Assembly: GCF_030816015.1 (NCBI RefSeq)
Contig: NZ_JAUSXN010000001.1
Span: forward strand, 3,224,001-3,288,000
DNA length: 64,000 nucleotides
Reading direction: 5' to 3'
Source: Pedobacter sp. W3I1
GTDB taxonomy: Bacteria > Bacteroidota > Bacteroidia > Sphingobacteriales > Sphingobacteriaceae
Position numbers and translations under genes: made by a program
Shown: one piece after another, positions 16,607-25,955 of the stretch
Position numbering within the stretch: the first letter of the stretch is position 1
Layout of the letters: every line of letters starts with the position of its first letter
Notes under the pieces: generated by a model
Seen by the model: the letters and a program-made list of their open reading frames with translations, nothing else
The model's database searches: none
What the model was told of the DNA's origin: nothing

Positions 16607-18220
16607 ATGAATAAGAGTAGAATTTTTAGAGCGCTTTTAAGTGTTGTGCTCGTAAGTGCAGTACCAACTTTGGCCAATGCGCAAAAAGCCAATTGGCAAA
16701 ATCTTGATCTTAAAAGTGATAGTACATTCGGAATCAGTACCGAAAAAGCATATAAAGAACTTTTAAAAGGTAAAAAATCTGTTAAAGTTATTGTAGCTGT
16801 TAATGATGGTGGTGTAGAAGCTACACATGAGGACTTAAAACGGATAATGTGGGTAAACACCAAAGAGATAGCTGGGAACGGCAAGGATGATGATAAGAAT
16901 GGTTATATCGACGATATAAACGGCTGGAACTTTATCGGCGGTCCTAAAGAATCTGTAAACTTTGAAACCTTAGAATTAACCCGTTTAGTTCGTCGCGACC
17001 AGGCACGTTTTGCCAATACCACGGATGCGAATGTAGCAGAAAAAGATAAAAAGGATTTTGAAGTTTTTAAAGCAGAAAGAGCCGACTTAGAAAAACAACT
17101 GGCAGAAGCTAAAGAAAATCTGGCAGGTATCACCGGTTTCAAAACAGCTTTAGATGCTGTAGTAAAAAAAATCGGTAAAGAAAACCCAAATGTAGAAGAT
17201 TTTAAAAACTTTAAACCTTCTACAGAGGTTGAAGGCAGGATCCAGAATGTACTGAGCCAACAGTTAGAAAAAGGCAGCTTTAAAGATTTTTACGAAGATC
17301 AGATTGTAGAAGGCTTAGATTACTATACTCGCCAGGTCAATTACAACTTAAACCTTGATTATGATCCACGCTCAATAGTTGGTGATGATCCAAACAATAT
17401 TAAGGAAAAGTTTTATGGCAATAATGATGTTGCGGGTCCGGATGCCATGCACGGCACACACGTAGCAGGTATTATTGCGGCTGATAGAACCAATAAACTT
17501 GGTATTTTAGGTGTAGCTGATAACGTTGCTATTATGGGTGTTCGTTGTACACCGAATGGTGATGAAAGAGATAAAGATGTTGCAAATGCGATCCGCTATG
17601 CGGTTGATAATGGTGCAAAAGTAATTAACATGAGTTTTGGCAAGGCTTATAGCTGGGATAAAGCCATTGTTAACGAAGCCATGAAATATGCAGCATCAAA
17701 AGATGTGCTGATCGTTCAGGCTGCAGGTAACGAAAACAAGAATATCGATGTAGAAAACAATTTCCCTAACCATAAAGATTTAGATGAGAAAACTATTGCA
17801 TCGTGGATTACCGTTGGTGCTTCAGGTCCTAAAGATAATGAAACACTAAAAGCAAGTTTCTCTAACTTTGGCAAAACCCAGGTAGATGTTTTTGCTCCTG
17901 GTGTTCAGATTTATTCTACTGTACCGGGTTCTAAATACAAAAACTTAGACGGAACAAGTATGGCTTCCCCGGTTGTGGCTGGCTTAGCTGGTTTAATCCG
18001 CTCTTATTACCCAAAATTAACTGCTGCTCAGGTGAAAGAAATTATTGTTAAATCGGTAACGAAGGTTAACCATAACGTAGAGTATGCTAAAGGCGAAGAG
18101 CCGGGTGCAGAAAAAATTTCTGTTCCATTCTCTGATCTTTGTATCAGTGGAGGTATTGTAAATACTTATAATGCATTAAAATTAGCAGCAACTTACTCAG
18201 GTAAGGCTGTTGCTAAATAA
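16607..18220 (+). CDS. S8-family subtilisin-like serine protease (secreted)
   Basis: 537 residues with a signal peptide ending near ANA-QKAN (residue ~25). Catalytic residues are Asp67 (in VNDGGVEATHEDL), His282 (MHGTHVAG), the oxyanion Asn375 (QAAGNEN) and Ser451 (DGTSMASPVVAG). The Asp motif is DGG instead of the usual DSG/DTG. About 190 residues lie between Asp67 and His282, far more than in subtilisin; this insert includes a Lys/Glu-rich helical stretch (about 140-215), possibly a coiled coil or inhibitory segment. It is probably exported to the periplasm or surface. I see no C-terminal secretion domain. It is monocistronic. Confidence 0.92.
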   Translation: MNKSRIFRALLSVVLVSAVPTLANAQKANWQNLDLKSDSTFGISTEKAYKELLKGKKSVKVIVAVNDGGVEATHEDLKRIMWVNTKEIAGNGKDDDKNGYIDDINGWNFIGGPKESVNFETLELTRLVRRDQARFANTTDANVAEKDKKDFEVFKAERADLEKQLAEAKENLAGITGFKTALDAVVKKIGKENPNVEDFKNFKPSTEVEGRIQNVLSQQLEKGSFKDFYEDQIVEGLDYYTRQVNYNLNLDYDPRSIVGDDPNNIKEKFYGNNDVAGPDAMHGTHVAGIIAADRTNKLGILGVADNVAIMGVRCTPNGDERDKDVANAIRYAVDNGAKVINMSFGKAYSWDKAIVNEAMKYAASKDVLIVQAAGNENKNIDVENNFPNHKDLDEKTIASWITVGASGPKDNETLKASFSNFGKTQVDVFAPGVQIYSTVPGSKYKNLDGTSMASPVVAGLAGLIRSYYPKLTAAQVKEIIVKSVTKVNHNVEYAKGEEPGAEKISVPFSDLCISGGIVNTYNALKLAATYSGKAVAK

Positions 18221-18372
18221 TTCTTTGTTTGCCATTCTGAAGGATAATTGATTTCATAAAAATCAATATAAATGGCAGGGTTTTAAGGTAATGAATAGCC
18301 GCAGGGTATCGTCATTCCCAGAGGTCAGTTTTTTAGCAAAAACAAAGGAGTTGGGTGACAGGTAAGATAAAT

Positions 18373-18454
18373 CGTCATCTCGACCGCAGTGGAGAGATCT
18401 TTTAACATAGTCCAAAGATCTCTCCACTCCGCATTTGCTTCGGTCGAGATGACG
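18373..18454. repeat. Dispersed palindromic element, family B
   Basis: It starts CGTCATCTCGACCG, has an inner GGAGAGATCTTT / AAAGATCTCTCC palindrome, and ends CGGTCGAGATGACG, so the whole 82 bases can fold back. Similar elements are at 28231-28329, 31263-31359 and 38625-38710. Confidence 0.8.
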
Positions 18455-18536
18455 CCAATTTTAGAATCTGTCTTTGGTAAATGATTGGGAACCACGAAGT
18501 GCTCATCGCAGATAATCTTAAAGCGCTTGCATTAAG

Positions 18537-18556
18537 ATTCCCGCCTGCGCGGGAAT
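18537..18556. repeat. Short palindrome with GGGAATGACG end
   Basis: ATTCCCGC and GCGGGAAT form an 8-bp stem with a 4-base loop, followed by GACG. A matching CGTCATTCCC lies at about 18317, so 18317-18560 may be one larger decayed element. Confidence 0.6.
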
Positions 18557-18610
18557 GACGACCACACTAACGGATTCTGTCAATGATTGTGGAGTCAAAG
18601 AATCTTCATG

Positions 18611-18643
18611 AAAAATGCGAGCCAAAATCGGTTCGCATTTTTT
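18611..18643 (+). terminator. Hairpin with T-run in the subtilase/aldehyde-oxidase gap
   Basis: AAAAATGCGAGCC and GGTTCGCATTTTT form a long stem (one G-T pair) with a 6-base loop and a T-run. It is about 390 bases after the subtilase stop, among repeats, so it may end read-through from either side. Confidence 0.6.
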
Positions 18644-18662
18644 GTTTAGCATGTTTGAGTGA

Positions 18663-18834
18663 TCGTCATTGCGAGGAGGAACGACGAAGCAATCTTTCTA
18701 AGATTGCCAATAAATCCAAAATATCCCCCCCGAGAAAGCTGAAAATCACGATGCGCCTTTTAGATTCTTCCTACTGAACTTGATTCAGTATCTATCTTGC
18801 TGTAAAGATCCTTCGACTACGCTCAGGATGACAA
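18663..18834. repeat. Repeat cluster before the aldehyde oxidase operon end
   Basis: It contains TCGTCATTGCGAGGAGG-ACGACGAAGCAATCTTT (family shared with 10865-10915) and CCTTCGACTACGCTCAGGATGACA at about 18811. No gene is supported in 18221-18867; a 64-codon ORF at 18583 reads through the repeats and is spurious. Confidence 0.7.
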
Positions 18835-18867
18835 ACCGCATTTGGAATTAAACCAAAAGACAAATAA

Positions 18868-20991
18868 CTAAGCCAAAATCTTATCTGGCGTAATCGGTAA
18901 CGTTCTAATCCTTTTACCCGTGGCATTAAAAACGGCATTGGCTACTGCAGCAGAAAAACCGATCAAGGCAATTTCACCCATACCTTTTGCCCCCATCGGA
19001 TTAATATAGGGATCAGGTTTATTAATGAAATTAACATCGATCTCCGGTACATCGGCATTTACCGGAACATGGTAGTCGGCAAAGTTATTATTGATGTATC
19101 TTCCATAACGGTGATCGATTATAGATTCTTCTGTTAAAGCCATCCCTATTCCACCAACTGCACCGCCCAGCATCTGGCTTCGGGCCGTTTTCGGACTTAC
19201 AATGGTGCCTGAATCGCCCACAGAAACAATTTTACTCACCTTTACCACCCCTGTTAACGAATGAATCTTAACCTGCACAAAATGGATGGAGAACGAATAC
19301 ATCGAGTAACTCTCTCTTTCCTTACCGCCCTGGCTCTCTTTGGTTATTTCTATTTGCGGAAGATTATTCTTTTTTAAAACATCAGCAAAATTAGCCGTAG
19401 CATCCATATTTGAATTTGCTGCTAACTCCGCAATTGCAGACTTTAACGCTACACAAACATCATTCACAGCCGAACCCACCGTAGATAATGTAGCCGAACC
19501 ACCCTGACTTGGCGCTGGTGGTAAAGAAGAATCGCCCAATTCGAACGTAATTTTATTTACGGGAATCTCCATTAATTTACTGGCAATTAATGTCATGCCA
19601 GTCCCTGTTCCGGGGCCAATATCACTGGTTGCACTTTGTAAAAGTAGTGATCCATCAGCCTTTAAAATACCCTTCACAGTGGCCTTCCCTCTGTTGGCGT
19701 TAAAAACCCCAACACTTACTCCATAACCTGTTTGCCACGGCCCTTCTATCAAACTACCTGGTTTATTTTTCCTGTTACTCCATCCTATTTTCTCTGCCCC
19801 GATTTTATAGGCTTCTTTAATATTCTTGCTGGAAAATGGTTTACTTTTCTGCTGATCGGTTTCAGGATCATTTTTGATTCTAAAATCCAATGGATCCATA
19901 TCCAAAGCATGTGCCATCTCGTCAATTGCACTTTCGAGTGCAAAAGCTCCGGTAGCCTCGCCTGGTCCGCGCATCCATATTGGTACACCCAGATCAACTG
20001 GTACAATGGCATAGGAAGTATTTACGTTGTCACACTGGTACATAAACTTCGCCATGTTCACTACACCTTCGGTAAAGTTCTCGTAAGTGGAAGTTTCGCC
20101 ATATGCCCTGTGCGTAATCCCCGTTAATTTACCATCTTTATTTGCGCCCAAACCAATGGTTTGTATCGCTGCGGGTCTATTGCCAACCATGGTAAACATC
20201 TGCATTCTGGTTATGACCACTTTTACAGGTTTACCGATGTGTTTAGAAGCCATTACCGTTGCAATTTCCAGCGGCCAGGTACGTAATGCCATCCCAAAAC
20301 CACCGCCAACAAACTCCGAATTTACCTGGATGTTTTCCATCGGAATTTTAAAAACATTTGCCAGAGTACCTTGGGTTGCTTTTACACCCTGTGTTTTGGC
20401 GTAAACGGTAAGTTGATTATTTGGTCGCCAATCGGCAATAATCCCATGCAGTTCCATTGGGTTATGTGTTTCAATCGGCAGGAAATATCTTTCTTCGAGC
20501 TTTACTTCTGCTGTTTTATAGGCATTTTCTAAACCTCGTTTATAATCAGCTTGTCCCTGAAGCTTTTTGGCTTTAGGATCTTTTAAAGCTTTTTCAAGAT
20601 CAGTATTAAATTCTTCTTTGGCATAGGTTGCTTTAACTAACGAGGCGGCATGAGTTGCCCTTTCGAAAGTATTGGCTACCACGATAGCAATAGGCTGCCC
20701 GTTGTAAAAAATCTTATCGGTATAAAAAATCTTCATTTGTGGTCCGCCTTCCTGCTCGTAAGCAGCCGCTGATGGCTTATTCAAGTGCGAAATAACAGCA
20801 ATTACCCCCGGAGCTTTTTCAGCGGTTTTAGTATCCAGTGCGGTAATTCTTCCCCTGGTAATGGTACTGGTTACCAAAACACCATAGGTTAAACCAGGTA
20901 ATTCATATTCAGCAAAATACTTAGCTTGTCCGGTAACTTTTAAAATTCCATCTACGCGATCATTATCGTCTTTTAACATTCTCTTTTCCAT
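18868..20991 (-). CDS. paoC: Aldehyde oxidoreductase, molybdopterin-binding large subunit (PaoC-like)
   Basis: 707 residues of the xanthine oxidase family. Cofactor-binding blocks include FVGGGFGMALRTWPLEIA (about 230-247), WMRGPGEATGAFALESAIDE, and the C-terminal GAKGMGEIALIGFSAA, where Glu673 fits the catalytic base. It would oxidise aldehydes or N-heterocycles with a molybdenum cofactor, probably in the periplasm after co-export with the Tat-signal small subunit. It is last in the three-gene operon and starts 2 bases after paoB. No XdhC/PaoD-type maturation factor is adjacent. The substrate is not known. Confidence 0.88.
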   Translation of the reverse strand: MEKRMLKDDNDRVDGILKVTGQAKYFAEYELPGLTYGVLVTSTITRGRITALDTKTAEKAPGVIAVISHLNKPSAAAYEQEGGPQMKIFYTDKIFYNGQPIAIVVANTFERATHAASLVKATYAKEEFNTDLEKALKDPKAKKLQGQADYKRGLENAYKTAEVKLEERYFLPIETHNPMELHGIIADWRPNNQLTVYAKTQGVKATQGTLANVFKIPMENIQVNSEFVGGGFGMALRTWPLEIATVMASKHIGKPVKVVITRMQMFTMVGNRPAAIQTIGLGANKDGKLTGITHRAYGETSTYENFTEGVVNMAKFMYQCDNVNTSYAIVPVDLGVPIWMRGPGEATGAFALESAIDEMAHALDMDPLDFRIKNDPETDQQKSKPFSSKNIKEAYKIGAEKIGWSNRKNKPGSLIEGPWQTGYGVSVGVFNANRGKATVKGILKADGSLLLQSATSDIGPGTGTGMTLIASKLMEIPVNKITFELGDSSLPPAPSQGGSATLSTVGSAVNDVCVALKSAIAELAANSNMDATANFADVLKKNNLPQIEITKESQGGKERESYSMYSFSIHFVQVKIHSLTGVVKVSKIVSVGDSGTIVSPKTARSQMLGGAVGGIGMALTEESIIDHRYGRYINNNFADYHVPVNADVPEIDVNFINKPDPYINPMGAKGMGEIALIGFSAAVANAVFNATGKRIRTLPITPDKILA

Positions 20992-20993
20992 AA

Positions 20994-21977
20994 CTAGGCT
21001 TTTGATTTTGCAAGATTCAACGCTTCAATAATCGTATTAGGGGCCAGTTTTAGTTTGAAGTCATTTCCTCCAAAGCCTTTGGCATCCTTCATGGCCAATT
21101 GTGCGGCCTGCTCAAAATTGGTTAAGGTGGCTTCTTTTCCTCTTAAAAAATTTTCAGATGCGGTTAAACGCCAGGGTTTGTGTGCTACTCCACCCATTGC
21201 TAATCGAACGTCGATGATTTTATTATTGCTGATTTCAAACGCTGCTGCAACTGATACAAGTGCAAAAGCATAAGAAGCCCGATCTCTAACTTTAAGATAA
21301 TGGTAATTTTTAGCCAGGTTATTCACCGGAATTTCCAAACGGATAATCATCTCATCAACCTTTAAGTTATTGTCTAACTGCGGCGTATCTCCTGCTAAGC
21401 GATGAAAATCTTTAAATGACATTTTACGTTCTCCTTTGGCATTGGCCAATATCACTTCAGCATCTAACGCGATTAAAGCCACACACATGTCGCTGGGGTG
21501 AACCGCAATACATTTCTCTGAAGTTCCGAAAATAGCATGCATGCGGTTAAAACCTTCCATGGCTCCACACCCTGTTCCAGGCTGACGCTTATTACAAGGC
21601 ATTTCGGTATCGTAAAAATAGCCGCAACGTGTACGCTGCATCATGTTACCACCAACAGTAGCTACATTTCTAAGTTGCGCTGATGCTCCTGCCTGTAAAG
21701 CCCATGAAAGTAGGGGTAATTTCTCTTTGATTAATGCATGATCTGCAACCGCAGAATTGGAAGCCAGGGCACCAATATGGATTTTATTCCCGATCAGCTC
21801 AATCTGTTTTAGTGGAACGTGATTGATATCGATGAGTTTTTCAGGTGCAGTAACACCTCTTTTCATCAGATCAATCAGGTTGGTACCACCTGCCAGGAAT
21901 TTTGCATTTTTATCTTTTACCAATAAGGCAATTGCTGATTTTGCCGTGGTTGTTCTTAAATATTGAAAGTTGATCAT
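20994..21977 (-). CDS. paoB: Aldehyde oxidoreductase, FAD-binding subunit with [4Fe-4S] insertion (PaoB-like)
   Basis: 327 residues of the CO dehydrogenase medium-subunit family. FAD contacts lie in [14 protein letters not shown] and [16 protein letters not shown]. After it comes a Cys-rich insert ([25 protein letters not shown] ... SEKC) matching the extra [4Fe-4S] cluster known from E. coli PaoB and 4-hydroxybenzoyl-CoA reductase. This supports a PaoABC-like enzyme over xanthine dehydrogenase. It transfers electrons from the [2Fe-2S] subunit to its FAD acceptor. Its start overlaps the stop of paoA by 4 bases (ATGA), so it is translationally coupled. Confidence 0.88.
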   Translation of the reverse strand: [327 protein letters not shown]

Positions 21978-22597
21978 ACCGTTTCACCTCCTTCCTTTAC
22001 TTCAATAATGGCATCAACTATATTAGGATAAGCGCCACATCTACATATATTTCCACTCATATATTCGCTTATCTCAGCCCTTGAATTGGTATGGCCTTCA
22101 CGCACACAGGCTACGGCCGACATAATCTGACCAGGTGTACAGTAACCGCACTGAAAACCATCATGTTTGATAAATGCAGCCTGCATGGGATGTAAAGTAT
22201 CGCCATTTGCCAAACCTTCAATCGTGGTAATTTTCTTGCCTTCATTCATTACTGCTAAACTGAGGCAAGAATTTACCCTTTGTCCATCAACATGAACAGT
22301 ACAGGCACCGCACTGGCCATGATCACATCCTTTTTTAGTGCCCGTTAAGTGCAATTCTTCGCGCAAATAATCTAAAAGTGTTACTCTTGGCTCTACTGTT
22401 GTTTGATAAGCTTTATTATTTACCGTAAGTTTTAAGGGGATTTTCTCAAAAAGTTCGGCAAAACGTTCATCTGCATTACTTTCAGCAGCCTTAACTGCAA
22501 CACCGGGCGTTAATGCAATGGCTGTGATTACAGAGCTTTTTTTAAGGAAATCGCGCCTGCTATCACCCTGATTTGCTTTCTGATCGGAAGATTTCAT
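21974..22597 (-). CDS. paoA: Aldehyde oxidoreductase, [2Fe-2S] subunit with Tat signal (PaoA-like)
   Basis: I choose the ATG at 22597 (MKSSDQKANQGDSRRDFLKK), because the twin-arginine motif SRRDFLKKSSVITAIAL then sits near the N-terminus; a longer form from 22681 would bury it. The mature part has a plant-ferredoxin-like cluster (CDHGQCGACTVHVDGQ ... NSC) and a C-terminal cluster domain (CGYCTPGQ ... CRCGAYPNI), the two-cluster arrangement of the family. It carries electrons between molybdopterin and FAD subunits. Tat export implies that the folded three-subunit complex goes to the periplasm. First gene of the operon. Confidence 0.9.
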   Translation of the reverse strand: MKSSDQKANQGDSRRDFLKKSSVITAIALTPGVAVKAAESNADERFAELFEKIPLKLTVNNKAYQTTVEPRVTLLDYLREELHLTGTKKGCDHGQCGACTVHVDGQRVNSCLSLAVMNEGKKITTIEGLANGDTLHPMQAAFIKHDGFQCGYCTPGQIMSAVACVREGHTNSRAEISEYMSGNICRCGAYPNIVDAIIEVKEGGETV

Positions 22598-22811
22598 AAT
22601 TGGATATTTAAATGTAGATGTATACCGTGGCCTTATTTTTAAAAATTCTTTGATAAAACTACGCTTCCTGCATAGTTCCATCTCTAAATTTAATATAAAA
22701 AACTAAGGCAACCCCCCTCAAAATTGGTAGTAAAGGAAAAGTTACACCTCGGAGCTAACATCAACAAATATTAAACCCTATTACTTCACGGATTGTTCGA
22801 TTTTATATATT

Positions 22812-23624
22812 TTATAATATCGCTTGTCTTATCCGGATCAGTTTTGTTAATGTTTCTTCTAACAGGTCTAAATGTAACATATTGGCACCATCTGATTTTG
22901 CATTTGCAGGATCTGGATGGGTTTCGATAAATAAGCCATCTGCACCAACTGCAATTGCCGCTTTGGCTATGGTTGAGATCAGTTCTGGCTTACCACCAGT
23001 AACACCACTACTTTGATTGGGTTGCTGTAATGAATGTGTACAATCCATCACCACGGGTACTCCGAAACTTTGCATCTCAGGTAATCCACGATAATCAACA
23101 ATCAAATCCTGATAACCGAATGTATTGCCCCTATCAGTAAGGATTACTTTATTGTTACCAGCTTCTTTTACTTTTTCTACAGCAAATTTCATTGAACCTG
23201 CAGAAAGGAATTGCCCTTTTTTAACGTTAACTACTTTCCCGGTTTCTGCAGCAGCAATTAACAAATCGGTTTGGCGGCATAAAAATGCAGGGATTTGCAG
23301 CACATCTACATAAGCAGCGGCCATTGCAGCCTCTCCGCTTTCGTGGATATCGGTTACCGTTGGTACACCAAATTCTCTGCCGATGCGTTCTAAAATACGT
23401 AGCGCTTTTTCATCACCAATGCCGGTAAAAGAACTTCCTTTGCTTCTGTTTGCTTTCCGGTACGAACCTTTAAAAATATATGGAATTTGTAGTTTATCGG
23501 TAATTGTGATAATTTTTTCGGCAATTCTCATGGCAGTATCCTCGCCTTCAATGGCACATGGACCCGCCATTAAAAAGAAATTTCCTGAATCTGTATTTTT
23601 TAATTTATCTAAATAGTTAAGCAT
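22812..23624 (-). CDS. kdsA: 3-deoxy-8-phosphooctulonate (KDO-8-P) synthase
   Basis: Condenses phosphoenolpyruvate and arabinose-5-phosphate to KDO-8-phosphate for lipopolysaccharide inner core. 270 residues, normal. Conserved blocks are MAGPCAIEG (19-27), FKGSYRKANRSKGSSFTG, PAFLCRQTDLL and GLFIETHPDPANAKSDG. The Cys in AGPC (Cys23) is where metal-dependent KDO-8-P synthases have Cys and metal-independent ones such as E. coli have Asn, so this enzyme is probably the metal-dependent type. kdsD, which supplies arabinose-5-phosphate, is 2.4 kb away on the other side of recQ. Confidence 0.95.
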   Translation of the reverse strand: MLNYLDKLKNTDSGNFFLMAGPCAIEGEDTAMRIAEKIITITDKLQIPYIFKGSYRKANRSKGSSFTGIGDEKALRILERIGREFGVPTVTDIHESGEAAMAAAYVDVLQIPAFLCRQTDLLIAAAETGKVVNVKKGQFLSAGSMKFAVEKVKEAGNNKVILTDRGNTFGYQDLIVDYRGLPEMQSFGVPVVMDCTHSLQQPNQSSGVTGGKPELISTIAKAAIAVGADGLFIETHPDPANAKSDGANMLHLDLLEETLTKLIRIRQAIL

Positions 23625-23636
23625 GTAAAATGTATT

Positions 23637-23727
23637 ATGGAAGATGGAAAATGTAAGAACTAAAATCTAGTGGAAAATGGGAAGGATAAATAGATACATT
23701 ATCCATCTCACCTCTCACATCTTCCAT
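23637..23727. repeat. 91-bp inverted-repeat element, family E (kdsA-recQ gap)
   Basis: It is bounded by perfect 10-bp inverted ends ATGGAAGATG (23637-23646) and CATCTTCCAT (23718-23727), with GGAAAATG-type internal repeats. A related element is at 28090-28166, and a fragment is near 28590-28612. It fills almost the entire gap between kdsA and recQ. Confidence 0.75.
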
Positions 23728-23733
23728 CAATAT

Positions 23734-25923
23734 CTAGTTTCCTAGTTCTGACATGAATTTAATCCGCATCAGTTGAATTTCTTCGCGGGTATAATCGGTT
23801 TCACCCAATTCATTAAGCGCTTCATCTATAGAGTCGCTTTCGGCCGCCCTGAAATAATCAAAAACTTCATCCTGCCTATCATCATCAATCACTTCATCAA
23901 TGAAATAGTTTAGGTTCAGTTTCGTACCAGAGTTTACAATCGATTCTACTTCTTTCAGAATTTCCTCGTAAGTGATGCCTTTCGAATCGGCAATATCTTC
24001 CAAGCCAATCTGTCTGTCGATATTTTGAATGATCGAAACCTTCATCTGTGATTTATTGGCCTGCGTTTTAATAATCAGGTCAATTGGACGTTCGATATCG
24101 TTATCCTCGACATATTTTTTAATCAATTCGATAAAAGGTGTCCCGAATTTCATTGCTTTACCCGAACCTACACCAGAAATCTGACGAAGCTCTTCCATCG
24201 TAATCGGGTAATGTGTACACATTTCCTCTAAGGACGGATCTTGAAAAACTACAAATGGTGGAACACTTTTTTGTTTCGCAATTTTTTTGCGTTGCTCTTT
24301 AAGCAAGGATAAAAGATGGGTATCTAAAGCGCCTGTGCCTTGTTTTACATCATCATCATCATCGTCAGCACCGTTCTCTATTGGTTCGTTTAAAATGAAT
24401 TTAAGGCTATATGGATTAACAATAAAATCTCTTCCCTGCTTCGTTAACTTTAATAAGCCGTAATTATCAATATCCTTAAAAAGGTAATTGTTTAAAACAG
24501 CCTGGCGGATAATTGATTTCCACATTAACTCACCTTCTTCTTTACCAATTCCAAATTCAGGAAGCTTACTATGCTCGTATGCAATGGTTTGCGCCGTTTC
24601 TAAGCCTAAGAAAACGTTTAGCAAGTGCGCATCGTCGAATTTCTCTCCCGATTTCTCAATAAACTTTAATACGGTAGATAACTGACTTTCGGCATCAAAT
24701 TGTTTTTTAGGCTTTTTGCAGTTATCGCACATGCAGTTACAGCCTGTTTCGTTAAAGTTTTCGCCGAAATAATGAAGAATCTGCTTACGACGGCAAACGC
24801 CAGATTCGGCATAATCGATCACTTCTTTTAAGATCTGTGTACCGATTTCTCTTTCAGAAACTGGCTTATCTTTCATAAACTTGGCCAGCTTATCTACATC
24901 TTTTTGAGCGTAGAAAGCAATGCATACACCTTCACCACCATCACGTCCGGCCCTACCAGTTTCCTGGTAATAACCCTCCATACTTTTAGGCACATCGTGG
25001 TGAATTACAAAGCGAACATCTGGTTTATCGATCCCCATACCAAAGGCAATGGTTGCCACGATCACCTCAGCATCTTCCATCAAAAACTTATCCTGCGTTT
25101 CGGCCCTAACCTTTGGATCTAAACCAGCATGATAAGGTAATGCACTGATTCCATTTAGGTTTAAAGCTTCGGCCACCTCTTCTACCTTTTTACGGCTAAG
25201 GCAATAGATAATACCTGATTTACCTGGATTAGATTTGATGTATTTAATAATCTCTTTGGTAATGTCTCTTTTAGGGCGGATCTCATAAAAGAGGTTAGGT
25301 CTGTTAAATGAAGATTTGAATAAGGTTGCCTCCATCATTCCGAGGTTCTTCATAATATCCTGTTGCACTTTTGGTGTAGCAGTTGCGGTTAGTGCAATAA
25401 TGGGAATGTTATTCCCCAATCCTGCAATAACCTGTTTAATCTTACGGTATTCCGGCCTGAAATCGTGCCCCCATTCAGAGATACAATGCGCTTCATCAAC
25501 AGCAACGAAAGAGATTTTAATCAGATTTAAAAATTCAATATTGTCTTGCTTCGCCAGAGATTCGGGCGCAACATACAATAATTTAGTCTGACCGCTTAAA
25601 AGGTCAGATTTAACTTGAGTAATTTCAGATTTGTTTAGGGATGAATTAAGAAAGTGAGCAATACTGTCATTTCCACCAAAAGCCCTTAATTGGTCTACCT
25701 GGTTTTTCATCAATGCAATTAGTGGAGAGATCACGATTGCTGTTCCTTCGCTCATTAAAGCGGGTAACTGATAGCAAATAGACTTCCCTCCGCCTGTTGG
25801 CATAATAACAAAAGTGTTATTGCCTTCTAAAATATTTGTAATGATCGACTCCTGATCACCCTTGAAATTATCAAACCCGAAGAAATTTTGTAGGTTATCA
25901 AATAACGACTTTTTCACGTCCAT
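23734..25923 (-). CDS. recQ: ATP-dependent DNA helicase RecQ
   Basis: A 3'-5' superfamily 2 helicase for recombination and fork repair. From the ATG at 25923 it has 729 residues; the longer form from 25962 would run through the divergent kdsD promoter and adds a non-conserved leader. Motifs are GGGKSICYQLPA (Walker A), DEAHCISEWGHDFRPEY, TATATPKV and TGRAGRDGGEG; the RQC zinc-binding cysteines are CRRKQILHYF...CNCMCDNC; and an HRDC domain lies near ISGVGSGKAMKFG. A long C-terminal tail (about 100 residues, helical, acidic) follows HRDC, as in other Bacteroidota RecQ proteins. Confidence 0.95.
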   Translation of the reverse strand: MDVKKSLFDNLQNFFGFDNFKGDQESIITNILEGNNTFVIMPTGGGKSICYQLPALMSEGTAIVISPLIALMKNQVDQLRAFGGNDSIAHFLNSSLNKSEITQVKSDLLSGQTKLLYVAPESLAKQDNIEFLNLIKISFVAVDEAHCISEWGHDFRPEYRKIKQVIAGLGNNIPIIALTATATPKVQQDIMKNLGMMEATLFKSSFNRPNLFYEIRPKRDITKEIIKYIKSNPGKSGIIYCLSRKKVEEVAEALNLNGISALPYHAGLDPKVRAETQDKFLMEDAEVIVATIAFGMGIDKPDVRFVIHHDVPKSMEGYYQETGRAGRDGGEGVCIAFYAQKDVDKLAKFMKDKPVSEREIGTQILKEVIDYAESGVCRRKQILHYFGENFNETGCNCMCDNCKKPKKQFDAESQLSTVLKFIEKSGEKFDDAHLLNVFLGLETAQTIAYEHSKLPEFGIGKEEGELMWKSIIRQAVLNNYLFKDIDNYGLLKLTKQGRDFIVNPYSLKFILNEPIENGADDDDDDVKQGTGALDTHLLSLLKEQRKKIAKQKSVPPFVVFQDPSLEEMCTHYPITMEELRQISGVGSGKAMKFGTPFIELIKKYVEDNDIERPIDLIIKTQANKSQMKVSIIQNIDRQIGLEDIADSKGITYEEILKEVESIVNSGTKLNLNYFIDEVIDDDRQDEVFDYFRAAESDSIDEALNELGETDYTREEIQLMRIKFMSELGN

Positions 25924-25955
25924 TTTGTGTAATAAAATATGCGATGCTATTTTTG
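25924..25955 (+). promoter_or_regulatory. Promoter of kdsD-manC
   Basis: TTTG (25924-25927) is followed after 20 bases by TATTTTTG (25948-25955), an exact match to the Bacteroidota TTTG / TAnnTTTG promoter with ideal spacing. The predicted transcript start is near 25962, about 53 bases before the kdsD start. It sits directly against the divergent recQ start codon. Confidence 0.75.

Noticed and set aside
18583..18777. 64-codon plus-strand ORF
   Set aside because: It runs through a terminator hairpin and a dispersed repeat (RHCEEERRSN is a typical repeat translation).
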